Assembly: GCA_033182465.1 (NCBI GenBank) | Contig: CP137318.1 | Location: 310,001 to 374,000, forward strand | Direction of reading: 5' to 3' | DNA: 64,000 nucleotides | Source: Sanghuangporus weigelae | Lineage: Eukaryota > Basidiomycota > Agaricomycetes > Hymenochaetales > Hymenochaetaceae | Part shown: one piece after another, positions 24,678 to 37,385 of the stretch | Layout: each line of letters starts with the position of its first letter | Position numbering within the stretch: the first letter of the stretch is position 1 | Notes under the pieces: model-generated | Database searches by the model: none | Seen by the model: the letters and a program-made list of their open reading frames with translations, nothing else | What the model was told of the DNA's origin: nothing | Made by a program: the position numbers and the translations under genes

Positions 24678-26565
24678 TTACTTCGTCTTATCACTCTCAG
24701 TCTTCCTGTTAGCCTCTGCTAACGCCTGTCCATTAAACCCACTTCCATTGCCATCACCGTTCTGCGGGACACTGCTCCTCCAGACGCCTTCCTTATCCTT
24801 CTTGCGCACGGTGAAGCATGCGATACCGAGGAAGTCGGTGATATCATTGATCACGAGGTAGACGAACCTCGCGTATGCGAAGAGGGAGAGTATAAGTGAG
24901 ATGAGTATGAGGAGCGTCGTGCTGGTGTACGTCCGGTGCAGGATGGGTGGTCTATGCTCGCATAACAATTGATAAAAAAAATGCATTGAGTTCATCGGGA
25001 TTTAGAGATACTATACTGAGCTTCTCACCTCCCAAAGACCCACTGCGCGTTCGCATCCAGGCCCATGAGCGCCGTCCAGATCCATAACCACTCCCAGAAC
25101 GGCATGTCCTTCCTCTTAGTCAAATGCGCGAGGATCATCCGTCCGACCTGGTGCGCAAACTGTAAGCCCCACGCGAGGAGGAATGGGACGAGTAGAGGTG
25201 AGTTCATGATCGGTTCCGCTGCGCCTGACTGTGCCTTCTCAAAAGCAGTCTGAGGAAGTGGCGCGATAAGCCAGAAAACCTGAAGTGCCACAGCGATCGG
25301 GAAAGGCAAGAGTCGCAAGAAAGGGCGGATCGTCGCTCTCCTGAATGACGAAGCGCCGTTGGAGGATGAGGCGGGGCAGGCCAGCACGTGGCGCTGGACA
25401 TTCGCGAAAGATGTAACGATGTTGAATGCAAGTCCTACGCCGCCGATGTACATGGATACAATGTTTAACGGTACGTCTAGGTCTGGGAGGGACTTGATGA
25501 AGGGTAGGCTGTTCCTTATCCAGTCGAGGTGGAGGAATGTCAGGATTCCTTGGTCCCAGAACGATGGACCTAAAGATTATAATCCCATTTATGATTCAAT
25601 TCTCATCAGCAGCTGCGGTTACACAGAGCAAGAAAACGTACCGTATAGCCCTGTGATGACATACACGCCCACAATCATCAAGATCCCTTCAACAGGTCCG
25701 GAGAATACACCAAGGTAAAGTTGGCCTGTATGATATTCCTCCCAAGTGGTTAGATAGAAATTCGCAAGTGTTGCAACTTGCGAGGCCACGGTCCACCAGG
25801 AGCGTCCGACGTTGAGGGCGTAGCAGGTCAGAATAGCCTCGAGCTGTGTCATAGTCCGAAAGATTGAACAAAAGCGAACTACAGAACTCTAGAAAACGTA
25901 CCGTTGTGTTCAGAGCATCACAGCCGTGGTCAAACATTTCGCCTAAGGGCCCTGCCATCTGTGTCCGCCGAGCTTGCTTTCTATGTAACAGGCCAGTCTC
26001 CTAAGTCCAATTTATCCCTTCGTTCTTCCGCTCCAGCGGACTCACCCGTCAATCGCATCTAGACTCTGGTACAAAAACAATCCTGCGGCCCATCTAATCA
26101 ATTCAAGTTTGTTCAGTACAGTATGTCAATCCAAAATATAACGAAGAGCTCACGTAAAGTATAACCAGTTCGGTGGGCCGGTAGCATGTTTCGGAGTAAG
26201 ATAATATGGATCATAGTACAACAGTGTCAAAAAATTGATAAACACAAGGGAAAGGCCTGTAAGTGTGATCTTCGCCACGAAACATCCATCAGTCCATCGG
26301 TCTTACATTGACGCTGAAGCAAGGAAGTCTCTACGACACGTACAGTGTTAGGCGCGACGGACTTTGGCCAGAGCTTCACGAGTTGATTCCAATACGGGTT
26401 CAAAACATATTTCGATAAAACTGACCTAGTGGTTGTATGACACGTCTCAGTAAACCAATAACCATACAGAAAAGACGTGAACCACTGGCAACTCAACTTG
26501 TCTACGCCCCTGTACTGATAGGCGTTGAGGCTCTCGAGAGCACGCTGCGAAATATACCTTCCCAT
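24678..26565 (-). CDS. Choline/ethanolamine phosphotransferase (CPT1/EPT1 family)
   Basis: A multi-exon gene starting at ATG 26563-26565 (MGRYISQRALESLNAYQYRG) and, after an intron, SVLSKYVLNPYWNQL. The CDP-alcohol phosphotransferase signature DG(x)2AR(x)8G(x)3D(x)3D is complete across an intron: LDAIDG, then KQARRTQMAGPLGEMFDHGC and D (about 25930-26055). Several membrane helices follow (VEGILMIVGVYVITGLYG, PLLVPFLLAWGLQF, LLILISLILSLF). The enzyme transfers phosphocholine or phosphoethanolamine from its CDP form to diacylglycerol in the ER, the last Kennedy-pathway step for PC or PE. Which head group it prefers cannot be decided here. The C-terminal tail after the last helix is hydrophilic. 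It is convergent with histone H3. Confidence 0.92.
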
Positions 26566-26904
26566 AGCGCGGCTAACTAAGGCCCGTCGCCGTCGTTACA
26601 ACAGGGATGATGATGGTCCACCGCGACTCGGAGTCGGAAGTCGTGATCAGATCAACGTCAGTAAAAATAAAAAATAAAAATAAAAATCCTGTCGTCATTC
26701 CGTTGTCGGCCCGGAGCCGAGACAAACGTGCATCGATTGGACGTCCGGCACGTGTTTCTCGGCTCGCTTCCTTAAATGGAACACGTGACCGATTTTGTTG
26801 AACGCACGCGCGCGCGTGTTCGACGCGTTCAGGGTTCATCTTGACGACCACGACCGCTATATACCCTTACTCAACCCATTTCCAGTGACCAAGAATCCTA
26901 GAAT
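26566..26904. promoter_or_regulatory. Divergent intergenic region between the phosphotransferase and the coiled-coil gene
   Basis: A 339-bp interval separating two start codons on opposite strands. It contains an A/T run (about 26655-26690) and CACGTG at 26782-26787. It presumably holds both promoters. Confidence 0.4.
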
Positions 26905-27974
26905 ATGCGCCGTGCTCAGTCCCTTCGGAACCACAATGCTCGTAGCTCGGCTGTTTCTTTGACGGATGATTTGGGGGCGTTGAGAGAGCAGAATGAAGAG
27001 TCTACCGAGGACACGTTAACGAAAAAACTGCTTGCAGCGGAGAGGGAAAATGACAAGGTGCGTTAGTCTGGTTATATGCCTCCATTTTATGAATTACGTT
27101 CTGAGCTTGAATGTAGCTGAAAGCTCAAATCCTCTCGTTACAAGACCAGTTGACGCAGCGTCCGCCATTAGAGAAGGTTCAGGAGCTTGAACGAGAGTAT
27201 AAGAACCTCGAGCTGCTATTGCTGGGTACGCAAAGAGAGAACGAAAGGGGTATGGCCGAACTTGAGAGGTACTCTATCTCTTCTGGGCATCTAGTTGTTC
27301 TGGGACTGATTTGGTCTGTTTGATTACCTGAAGGGGAAAGAACAGAGAGAAGATGCTTGAGCGTGAACTTACGAAGCTCTTGGGCGAGAACTGGCAGGTC
27401 CGTATCTATATCACTCGATTTCTACTCCCTAGATTTGACCCAACTCACTCCAGAGCTCGCTTAACATCCCATTAACTACAACTAACACAACAGCCACAAG
27501 AAGCGGATTCCTCCGACCGGCCTTAGGTGACACTACGTCCTTCTTCCTCCCTCAAGCGGAAAGTACATCCGCCGTCAATCACAACTCAAGTCCAAATCCG
27601 AACTCAGCTTTTGATGAGTCTGCTGCAGTATCGTTCTTAGGGTCACCCTTGGTTGGAGGACCAGACTCGCCTTCGACACCTCGTCAGAACAATAGTCAGA
27701 GCAATCAGATTGCCACTCCAAACAACCCCCAGACGCTCAACGCGGCTCTCGCACATATTGCGCAAGTCAAGACTTTGATACTCGGAATGTACGTCTTCCA
27801 TCTCGTCATCATCTTGCTAGATGAGTCTAGCTGATTCGCGTTCCTGGATTATGAATGCACAGGGAAGAACGAATGCAAGTTCGCGAGAATCGACTCACGC
27901 AGGAAGTCTCACGAGCCGAGAGCGAGACTCGACGGTTCGAGGCTCTGAGGAAAGAAGTCGACGGCATTTCCTGA
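26905..27974 (+). CDS. Coiled-coil protein of unknown function
   Basis: Five exons: 26905-27057, about 27118-27268, about 27339-27397, about 27454-27789 and about 27864-27974. The first three encode a long heptad-like, Glu/Leu/Lys-rich stretch (EQNEESTEDTLTKKLLAAER, then KVQELEREYKNLELLLLG, then MLERELTKLLGENWQ). The fourth encodes a Ser/Pro/Asn-rich, probably disordered linker (GSPLVGGPDSPSTPRQ). The last is again helical (EERMQVRENRLTQEVSRAES), ending at TGA 27972-27974. The fourth exon was placed using the acceptor that keeps the frame open. The shape suggests a structural or scaffold protein (cytoskeletal, spindle or vesicle-tether-like), but I recognise no specific family. Confidence 0.7.
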
Positions 27975-28377
27975 TATCGAGGGTTGAATGCTATGTAACG
28001 AAAGGCATGACTGGGGACGAGATCCAAACGACGACGAACTTTGATGGCACACATGTTCGCATTTGTAGATTAGTATTTCGCACTTGTCACTCGTAAATCA
28101 CGTTTTTTATTTGAGAAGCAGGCATGAAAAGCTATGCTGCTGCAGGCAGCAAACCAGTCGCACACTATTCAGCATACGAAGACGTGCACAGCCTCAGGAC
28201 TTCGCGACTCCCGGCTATCTCTAGGCCTTTTTCGAATGTCCTTCTGAACTTTATCTACTTTTGATGCATATTTCCGGTTCACCGCACAATTCGGGTCTAC
28301 ATAAAGAATTGCGATATGGTAAGAAGCAATCGCACTTTTGTACTCCAGGTACGAGGTTGAAGTTAGATCGAGAAGGT
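27975..28377. other. Convergent intergenic region
   Basis: About 400 bp between the coiled-coil gene (+) and DUF6534 copy 5 (-). No gene or repeat is recognised. Confidence 0.4.
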
Positions 28378-30321
28378 CTACACACGGGAGTTCGACTGTG
28401 ATTCCTGTTCATCCCTGTGATGGTCTGTCTCAGTTCTGATAGATATATCACCCTTCTGGGAGTCATAGTAAGCAACTGTAACAAACGTCAATAGGCCTAC
28501 TCATGATAGTCTCACCTCCTGATCCAATCTTGAGTTATTCCTTGTCAGTGAATCGAATTTGTGTTCGGAATTGGTGAAGGGAATCCCCGAGCTACGTTCG
28601 GCCGTCGAGTTGGACTTGATCCCTGAAGTAACCGGAGTCCCTATGCCCATGGTCCCCCGCATCTGACATGCCCGCAAGTCGTGATCCAAGAAATCTATCG
28701 CAAAAGCGAAATCGCCTCTCAACCGTTTCCGCGAGTTGAGGTTGGCGAGCAAGGCGTTGAAATAGACTATAACCATTGTTAGGTGAATCATTCCCCCTTA
28801 GCTAAAATTGGGAAATGGCAACGCACGCTTCGCAAGGTTTGAGTAGATAGCAACGAAGATGCTATTGTTTGGCATGGCTGCATACTAGCGACTCAGCATC
28901 AGTAAAAGGCACATCTCGCGAGGCACGCTCGTGGGATCCCGAACCGTTATCAACGCGCACATGGCACAGACGCTCGTGAGCAACCCAGTACCGATGATAT
29001 AAACCGTCAATTTGTTGACCAAAGTGTCAGTTCTATACAAACCTTGAGTGACACTCCGTTTTCAGACGGTGATAATCGCCCACCTCTGGAGTCCTGATTT
29101 ATCCTTCCTCAGGAAGTAGCATACAGAAATTGCCGTCCACAAATCTGCTACAACTCCCGAAGCAAGGCTCATGTACATCAGCCACTTCGTGGATCATGAA
29201 CGCGGTCAGCTGCACATTTTGCGAATACTGATGTGCATGAGACGTACCGAGAAACCCGAGACCTCGCGAAGCGAGTCCAGAGGAAACCTTGGGCAATGTT
29301 AGGCACTTGCAGGGACCCATGAACTGTAAGCACTTACAATTTGGCCGTAAAGGCTATCGAAGACCCTAAGTACAGTGGGTATATATAAATCAAAATAAAC
29401 GTCCTGAGACTTTAAAACAATTCACCAAATGCAACAAAGTTCCAGAAAACCTAAGACAGAAAGTTTCTTCAGTGTCATGGTGGAATGGATTGGAATTGAC
29501 CATACCGCTCCGATTGTCAAGAACCAGTTTCGATCACTCACTAAAGCTCTGGGAATCAGCGGTGTTCAGTCGTGGATTGAAACAGACGTACAAATCCAAG
29601 TCCGTCTGCTGTAATACCTACACCAACAAGTTAATTTCAACCCATTGCTGGTTATGTGCTATTCACTTACAAACGAATGATAAAATCGCTGATCTCCTGG
29701 AAAGGCGATGTAGATAAGTTTCAGCTCAAAAACAACGAAGACGACTTTATCTCACCGATGATAGAATTGGTGTCTATGATGGTATATCAGGACTCCAAGA
29801 GCAATGACCTGCGGAGTAGAAACGACTCACAGTCCAACTCCAAGTAACCTTGCCGACGACGCTTAGATTTGTGAAATTCGTAACCAAAATGTAATAGTTG
29901 TAATGAGCCACCAGAGCAAGCATCGAAGCAATGAGAATCCTAAGGAAAGCCATGGTGAAGGATAGCAGAATGGCCCATTTCGAGATCGTGCATACCACAG
30001 AAGGATAATCTGGATTGATACACACTCGGAAGTAGCACTCAATAAAATAGATTCGACACTTACCATACATTTTAGATACTTAGGATCGCTCTTCGAATTC
30101 TGGAAATAGGTAAGAGTCTGGACATTGATTATGCCAAATAGACTGTCGTTAGCAGAGCAGTGAGCTTAATAAGAGAGAAAATACAGGCATGGGAGAACTC
30201 ACATAGCAGCGATGATGAGGCCAATGAGCACCGCACCAAGTGAATCATCCAGCTGAATGTGGATTGGCGGCGCAGTTTCAGGAATTCCCGTTGGTGTAGC
30301 ACTCGGGACTGCCGACGACAT
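28378..30321 (-). CDS. DUF6534 family seven-helix membrane protein, copy 5
   Basis: The start ATG at 30319-30321 opens exon 1 (30321-30203: Pro/Thr-rich tail, then GAVLIGLIIAAM). Exon 2 (about 30124-30063) encodes FGIINVQTLTYFQNSKSDPK. Exon 3 (about 29971-29840) encodes LALVAHYNYYILVTNFTNLS. Near 29030-28960 is TDTLVNKLTVYIIGTGLLTS. The exon MPNNSIFVAIYSNLAK (about 28876-28828) is followed by VYFNALLANLNSRKRLRGD (from about 28768). A final exon carries SIRTETDHH and stops at TAG 28378-28380. This last exon matches the TKTE/IRTEV ends of copies 1 and 2, which supports the splice. It lies on the strand opposite to the tandem array and about 18 kb away, so it is a dispersed copy. The function is unknown. 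Confidence 0.72.
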
Positions 30322-32301
30322 GAAGCCCACACCGATAGTCAAGTGATAGAGAGGATTACTAATGCGTTTAGCGATTGTACCTCGCAATGGCCATCACATT
30401 ATAAAGAGAAAAAGTGGGATTTTATGGATCCCGGAAGGTGCATTTCACGCTCATCGTTGAAATCATAGTGATCGAAGCATGTGGCGCGTTTTCGAGATTA
30501 GTGGCCTTTCTAATCCAAGGCCAAGGAAAGTACATGTGGGTGGATACAGCATTCGGGCATGGACGCTGTTGTGCAGTGCAATAGCCTTGGAATGAATCAA
30601 CTAACCGCGAACATGAATAATGCGGGGGCCGTGTACTGTATGTAATAATGTTGGCCAGCAATAGAAGATCTCGGAACGGCAATGTCGATTTGTTGGCGAT
30701 AGACAGTCGCAGATGGCCAGAGGGATCTTCAAGTAGCTTCGGAATACTGTGTTCCGGCCCCTAATGCACCGACCCCCCCTAACGCCCACATTGGCTATTT
30801 CTCACTCAATTCTTATTGAACCCTCATAGAAATTTATACACACTTAGCTTAGCATGTCATCTATGTAAATATCGGGTTTGGAGCAGAAACTCTGAATATT
30901 CACTGAAATGCAAAGCTCGCATTTCAGTCAATCAAAGAAATTGGGAAAATCTAGTGAACCAAAACTATTCCCACGGAATGCAAAATTTATTTTGTTCTCT
31001 ACAACCGTCTCTTCTCCGCCAAATTTTGTATACATGTTTTCAAGCATGAATGAAAGGTGTCAGCAAAATTTCAGGACCTGAAGTGCACTAGGGATAGAAA
31101 TATGACATTTACAATCAGCACATGATATTGGCACTTCAAACATGAAAGTATTTTTGCATTCATCAGCTGCACAATTTTTTCCTGCAGCATCCTGAGTCAC
31201 ACTCTCAAAATTTATTGGATTTTTCGAAACCTTGACATGCAGTGAAGCAAACTGCAAGAGATCATAGAGAAATTCTTCGGAAATGAATTATAATTGCAGA
31301 TTCAATCAGTATGGTTCAAAACATCAAGTTTCAGGTGCTTTGCACTCAAATTTAGTGATACCCTGGTTCTAGGACTCATTCTATGGCTGATATAGCAGTA
31401 GATACCTTTCAGATGTTTAAATAGCGCATATGGGAGCCATCCTCTAGCTGTTTACCAGCAAAGATGTGAATGAGTGAGTAATAGCAAGCAATCTTGCCGC
31501 CGTGAAATGTTTCCCACGGCTGTGCACTTGGGGCCCTCTCGTCGCGACACAAGGTTTTTTGACTTCCACCTCTTGTAAATTCATTCAAATATTCTCAACA
31601 ACATTTTTTGGCTATATACTCTGTGAGATGTGCTGCCAATATATGCACTATTCTGACTAACTAATTTTTGAAGCGGAAAAGTAAGGAGAGTAAATTGTGG
31701 AAGGCAAATACCCTTAGAGAGGAGAGGGCGTTGGGGGCCGGAGCACAGTATGCATATGATACGAGACGCTCGCAGAACCTCAGAAGAAAAAGGGTTGAAT
31801 TGACTCACGGTGTCCCGCGGCCGCGGATTAACTGATTGTAGCCGTGGGAAAGCTTGCTCTTTTTTTTGTAATTACATGTAATATCCAGCATGGATCGCGC
31901 TTAGGATATTTTATAGTTTGGATCCCACCGTCATGAGCTTATTTGGGGTGGACACGAGGAGTAACGACGCGACGAGTATGCTTGTCAACGAACGAATACA
32001 GCATGACGGTGCGAATGAAGTGCAGGTTTTTGGAACATCCATTTGAGGGGATTAGTTCAGTCATAATAGGTCGGTGGATCCAAGAGGAGTTTCTGGGACC
32101 CAGGTCCAACATTAACCTTTCGGATTTGAAAGAAGTTGGGTGGGTTGTTGTCTACCTTGTGGGCAATCTTTCCTCTTCGTGTTGCACGTGAGTATACGAA
32201 CGAACTCTCTCAATTCGGCTCTCATCAGCTCACGGGATTGACTCATCTGCATCAGTCTGACCAAGATGTTCGTTGTTGGCATCAACTGCGTGCGATGAGA
32301 G

Positions 32302-32332
<31 letters not shown>

Positions 32333-32424
32333 TGAAGCATTGAAATCAAGGTAGATTCTCACACGGAGATAAGTTCGTGGTAGTCAAGCCCTCTACGCCT
32401 CTGGGACCTGCAGTAGTCAATAAG
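30322..32424. other. Gene-poor 2.1 kb region
   Basis: Only short open frames with no family resemblance (for example at 30422-30682 and 31943-32191). A TA dinucleotide repeat lies at about 32309-32333, just upstream of the cupin gene. The region is AT-richer than its surroundings and may be decayed sequence. I found no clear inverted-repeat ends. Confidence 0.45.
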
Positions 32425-33083
32425 ATGACCTCAACAAGCAGACCAGATCTTCCTCCTGTACGTCGAATTGTAACCGGACATACGCGAGAAGGAAAGTCTG
32501 TAGTTGTTGACGACGCCCCAATCGAGCCGTATCCATTTCACGGAACACCAGCGTTCTTCACCGACGTTTTCTGGACAGACACGTCACCGCCATCGAATGA
32601 AGTTATTTTCAGGGATATGGCAAAGGAGCACAAGGATGAGCTGTACCCGCCTGAAGGGAGCTCTTATAAGGTGGTAGAGGTGCCTCCTGGTCAGAAATCA
32701 GTAAGTAGTATTCTTTAAAAGTACGTTTGCTGATAAGCTCACCCACTTGGAATGGATAGCCGCTTCACCGCACACTCTCCTTTGACTATGGCATTTTGAC
32801 ACATGGGACGATGACGTTGATCCTAGACGACGAGAAGCACATTGTCATGCGTCCGGGGGATGTCATCATACAACGTGGCACGATCCATGCATGGTATAAC
32901 GAGGGTACCGAATGGACTCGCATGCACTTTATTATTCTTCGTGAGTCATGCATTCTGGTCTGTACATTTGAAACTGGTGTTGATACCAGTGCTTTCCCTT
33001 CAGCGTCTCAGAAAGTGAGGATCGGGGATAAAGAGCTGGAAGCGGAATATCCTGGGCCACCCCTACAAGCTGTGCGCGAGTAA
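32425..33083 (+). CDS. Cupin-domain protein
   Basis: Three exons with introns at about 32701-32759 and 32941-33003. The first half reads MTSTSRPDLPPVRRIVTGHT. The cupin barrel follows in the second half: PLHRTLSFDYGILTHGTMTL, IVMRPGDVIIQRGTIHAWYN and the closing strand MHFIIL. The second cupin motif PGDVI(x)nGTIHAW with its His is clear. In the first motif one His (in PLHRT) sits in place of the usual metal-binding pair, so metal binding is uncertain. The family includes small fungal proteins often annotated as cupin-domain hydrolase-like. I cannot name a substrate. An in-frame ATG at 32377 would add 16 residues; the internal ATG was preferred because the residues after it look like the usual start of this family. 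Confidence 0.8.
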
Positions 33084-33839
33084 AAGAGCATGATACAGAA
33101 AAGCCATCAGAAGTAGGGATCGCATAAGAGACTCTAGCTATAGAGAACTTTGTGAATGCTATAAGGCATTGATGAATACCATGGCTTCATTCGTAGGCTA
33201 CGCGAGCTGACATCCTGAAGGCTCTGCACTGATCGGCTCCGTCAAGTGAAGAATAACGACAGCAAAAGGTTGGAAGCTGAAGAATAAATTCTGTTTGACG
33301 ATCTCGATTCGTCTTCGAGCTACTCGGACTTCTCGCTCTCCGCCGTGAGGGATCATTCTCCAATTCTTATCGCAGGGAAAATTGATGCTATTGAATCTGA
33401 GCACGATAGATTATCGATGAGAGCCAACTTCCTCCATGTTCCTTCTAGATAGTGGTAGGTCCGTCTTGATGCAGGAATGCCCTACTATGGGGACACACGC
33501 GCGCCTACATGCACCTCTGGTCACCATCTTGAGATCCAAGTCCAATGGATAAAAGGCTCGCCGCTTCAGTATGGACCATATCTCATATCTACTGCCCTCG
33601 ACTCGCAGCTGATATTTTACAGACATGCCGCAAAAGCTTCATATTTTTCAGTACGGGATATGGATAACTAAAAAGGCGTCTTTTCTTGAGCACAGCTCGC
33701 TCTTGAACCACATGGATCAATCTTGTTCGACTATGGACAATGATTTTTGGAAATCCTAAGGTAACGAAGGCTTCGCCTGAGAGTGAGTTGGCATCTTTTA
33801 TAACACGGTCTCATCGTTGATAATCTTATAGAAGAGAAT
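33084..33839. other. Region between the cupin gene and the ABC transporter remnant
   Basis: About 750 bp without a supported gene. The 5' end of the ABC transporter gene should lie here, but I could not find a convincing first exon. Confidence 0.35.
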
Positions 33840-36325
33840 GCGTCTCTTCCGGTCGTTCTGGACAATAGAGCAGTGTCGAATCTTCTTATCTTCGTGAAAG
33901 AAATATACTGCCTTGGGCCGTTTTATTTCCTTGCGGTGATTGCCTTAAATGCTTTGGTAGCGATTTGCAGAGCGTTGGAAACTTTTTTCCGGGGCAGAAT
34001 CTCAGATTCGGTATCGTGCAACTTTTCCTTAGGGAGCTCCGGACTTCAAGCTCATCTAGATTGAGAATAAATCGGCTGATAGATCGGCTGGTGTTTGCAG
34101 AACCAGAAAGTCGAAACTGCAGTTATTATACAGGCCGTTAGGCAAAGTCTTGTTGGCTGTCCTTGACGCATATGTCACGCGAGTGGAGTAAGAGAGGGAG
34201 CTCATTATTATGAGTACATAAGTAACTCATCTTCAGGGAAATTTATTCCGTGGTTTTATGCGAACGGATTAAGTACCATTTCTTGCAGAGATCAATGGCC
34301 TGTACGTATATACGGCTATCCGTCATCTCTGACTCAGACTAATTACCTCTACAGTTATTTCAAGACTAGATCCTTCGACCGCAGAAGGTGCATCCTTCGC
34401 TTCTGATGGCAGGGAAACAATCTCTAAGGAGCTTGTTATTCTTTTTATAGATCCAAACGTGTATAGCAAAGTGAATGGGAGCTCGGAAGATTTAGCACTC
34501 GACGCTGGGCCTGCATTTTTTGGCATCAAGGAGACCGTAAGAGGTCTAATCGTAATGCTAACTCAAGTGTCACTTCTGCCTCGGGTTGTCTCGAAATAGC
34601 TTCACACTATTGATGTCAATCGCGTTTTGCATCGGTCATTCTCTACTGAGTCTGGTTAAGGGCAGCATCTATTCGAACTGTAAGTCCGGCCTCGATTGAA
34701 GTCCGGTTCGTCAAAATAACTGAACGCTCTTACGAAGCTTTTGTTACATTCTGCAGCAACTCTCACTTTAAACGCATGGCAGCCCTGGAAAACCTGGCTT
34801 CTGACAATAGATATCTCGAGGATCGACTCAGTCATGGTTTCGAAAATTACATTACACGAGGCAGATCGCTGTTTGTAATTCATGGAATCTAATCAACTCG
34901 AATTCTAATTTTCACAGAGTTCAAAAAGAGCAGGCACTCGCTCGGAGATGTCTGCACAGAATCTATACAGTATCAATGGACGAGAAGTGCTCCTATAGCC
35001 TTTGAAGCCCTTCTTGAGTTTTCCTGGGACTCTGCTTTGGTGAGTTTATGCTGCAGCGTAATACCCCGTGTGTTGGTTTACGTACGACTACAGGTGTTCT
35101 TAACTTTGAAAGTGCTTTGGGACCCTGAGAGTCTATCTATGGGCGAGTTCCTTCTTGTTCAGCAAGCGTCTCGTTCATTGCGGGGATTTTCATGGGGGAT
35201 CTTTTGGAACTGCACCGAAATAAATACATCGTCATCTCCTTATCATCCAGAACTTATACTCATTAGACGATATCCGGAATCACTTGAAGAATGGAAACGT
35301 ACCGTACCCTCTAGGTTCTAACGAGGAGAATCAACTAGGAGCCCAAATCGAATTTCGGTAAGACTGATTATTACTGGACTATCATAAGAGTTCTTGACTA
35401 GAGCTGCACTTCAGGAATGTTTCCTTCAGATATCCTGGGCCGGACAAGAATGTTCTCGCGGAAATCTCTTTCACCATAAGACCAGGACAAATCGTCGCGA
35501 TCGTCGGTGTCAACGGAAGCGGGAGGTCCTCTACGAATGATCAAACTTCTCAATCGACTGTACGATCCATCATTCGCTGAAATTCTCCTTGATGGTCTTC
35601 CCCTCTCTTCGTATAATCTCTCGGACTTACGTCGTTCGATGACCATCCTTCGCCAGAATCATCCTATCTTCCCTTTATCTATCCGCGAGAACATTGCTCT
35701 AGGTTCGGTGGATAAAGACATGTCCGATGAAGAAGCTCAAGAGCCGCTTTGTCAAGGCGGAGCCGAAACGTTTGTACGAAAACTGAAACGAGGCTTAGAA
35801 ACGGTGTTCGATCCGATAAAGACGGTCACTATCCATACAGTCGATGCCGAGGACCCTGAGCTGAACGTCGTAGTTGATGATATGGAGACAAAGACGGATA
35901 TCTCCGGCGGGGAATCGCAAAGGCTCGCTGCGTGAGTGGTTGTTGTCTTCAGTTGAATAGTCCAACTGAGACTCTCGGGTGCAGGTCCCGTACCTTTTCA
36001 CGCGTCATGAATGGAAATATTCGACTTCTAGTAGTCGACGAGCCAACATCCGCCCTCGATCCGGAAGGTGAATACGAGCTCTTTACGAGGCTCCGCGAGC
36101 ATAGCAAGGGAAAGACGGCTATCTTCGTCACGCATCGTTTCGGGCACTTGACCAAATATGCTGACCTGATTCTGTGGGTACGGCTAATTTCACCAAATAT
36201 ATCTCCTACAATATGCAATTGTTTATAGATGCCTGAAAGACGGTCGTCTCGTGGAGCAAAGAAACCACGATGAGCTTCTTGCTTTGAATGGAGAGTATAA
36301 GAAGCTGTACGAAGAGCGTTCGTGA
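33840..36325 (+). pseudogene. ABC transporter (half-size, B-type) gene, probably damaged
   Basis: Exon-like pieces encode a helix-rich segment (LLIFVKEIYCLGPFYFLAVI at about 33880), then pieces such as HFKRMAALENLASDNRYLED (about 34760) and a complete-looking nucleotide-binding domain from about 35410. The NBD shows FRYPGPDKNVL, the P-loop GVNGSGRSS (Lys replaced by Arg), the Q-loop LRQNHPIFP, signature ISGGESQR, Walker B LLVVDEPTSALDP, the H-loop IFVTHRFG, and an end KKLYEERS with stop 36323-36325. Right after the P-loop (near 35540) the frame shifts by one base before MIKLLNRLYDP. The membrane part is short and hard to join by plausible splicing. This argues for a decaying gene, though a sequencing error is possible. 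Substrate unknown. Confidence 0.65.
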
Positions 36326-36588
36326 GCGACTCGAAATCTTCTTAGCTTAGCCTTCCTCTTGCATTGCTCGAGTACACAACTATTTCTTCTTTCGCTGCAA
36401 ATATGATCGCCTTTACTTTCAGACATCCAATTCGCGCAGCATTACGATCATAATTGCAATTACAACATACAGTATATCGCAAGTACATTCTTTTGCTATG
36501 TTCTTGACGATACGAAACTCTTTTTTCAAATAATCTCGAACTTTGTACCCATTCTCCGACCTTTTCATCGAAGCACCGAGTGTGTTAT

Positions 36589-37112
36589 TTACTGGATCGT
36601 GACCCTCTGGGACTGCTGATCCTGACCGGTCTTCGGGAAAGTCACCATCAGCAGACCGTTCTCCATCTTGGCTTGGATTTCCTGAGACTGAAGATACCGA
36701 GTCATTCAGCTTCGGATTTGATGAACCCTAGATAGATACATACCTTAACTCCCTGAGGAAGAGGAATAGTGCGCGAGAAACGTCCGTAGTCGCGCTCACG
36801 GTGAACCAATCCCTTCTCCTCGACGTCCTTCGATATTCGCTGTTCTCCGCTGATGACTAGGCGATCGTTCTGCACGTCGATGTTCACGTTGTCTTTGCTC
36901 AAGCCAGGAAGCTCGAAAATAGCGGTGACACGGTTCTGCTCTTGCGACTCGAAGATGTCAACTTTCGGCACGAATCCGCGAGCGACGGAGCGGTCTCCCT
37001 GGTCTATGCGCGTCACCTGTTGGGAACCGTCACCTGAGCGCGTCCAGGCGTCATCGAAGAAACGCGAGAGGTCATTGAAGGAGAAGAAAGGCTCATAGTA
37101 GTACACCGACAT
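36589..37112 (-). CDS. Small heat-shock protein (Hsp20/alpha-crystallin)
   Basis: Two exons: 37112 to about 36745, and about 36686-36589. The N-terminus MSVYYYEPFFSFNDLSRFFD is typical of fungal Hsp20. The alpha-crystallin domain runs from about residue 45 (FVPKVDIFESQEQNRVTAIF, ELPGLSKDNVNIDVQNDRLV) to the second exon (ENGLLMVTFPK). The C-terminal end is RVTIQ; the family usually carries an I-x-I/V tail motif, here V-T-I. It acts as an ATP-independent holdase that keeps unfolding proteins soluble. Heat-shock elements in the upstream region support heat induction. Confidence 0.93.
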
Positions 37113-37234
37113 GATTGTTACGCGAGTTGCTGGGAGAAGAGAGTTCTGCTAAGCTTTGGTTACTGGAACAAATGAAAACGAGTGAATGGCTTGTCCGTTG
37201 GGCAGTCCAGATCCAAGCTGGAGGGATTATAGAT

Positions 37235-37247
37235 GAACGTTCCAGAA
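37235..37247. promoter_or_regulatory. Heat-shock element upstream of the small heat-shock gene
   Basis: GAAcgTTCcaGAA, three perfect alternating nGAAn units, 123 bp upstream of the Hsp20 start codon. It is the expected binding site of trimeric heat-shock factor Hsf1. Confidence 0.75.
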
Positions 37248-37385
37248 TTGCCAATGGAGGCACTATAGCAATATGACGTCCAAAACGACAGTTACCTCGT
37301 CTATTTTCGCCTTTTCAACAATGTTGGAGGTACAAAATTGGGACACTAACGGTCACTGGGAATTCCTTCAGGTTCACTGAACAAT

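Noticed and set aside
32309-32333. TA dinucleotide run considered as a promoter or origin element
   Set aside because: A simple repeat of this size is common and nothing else marks it as functional.
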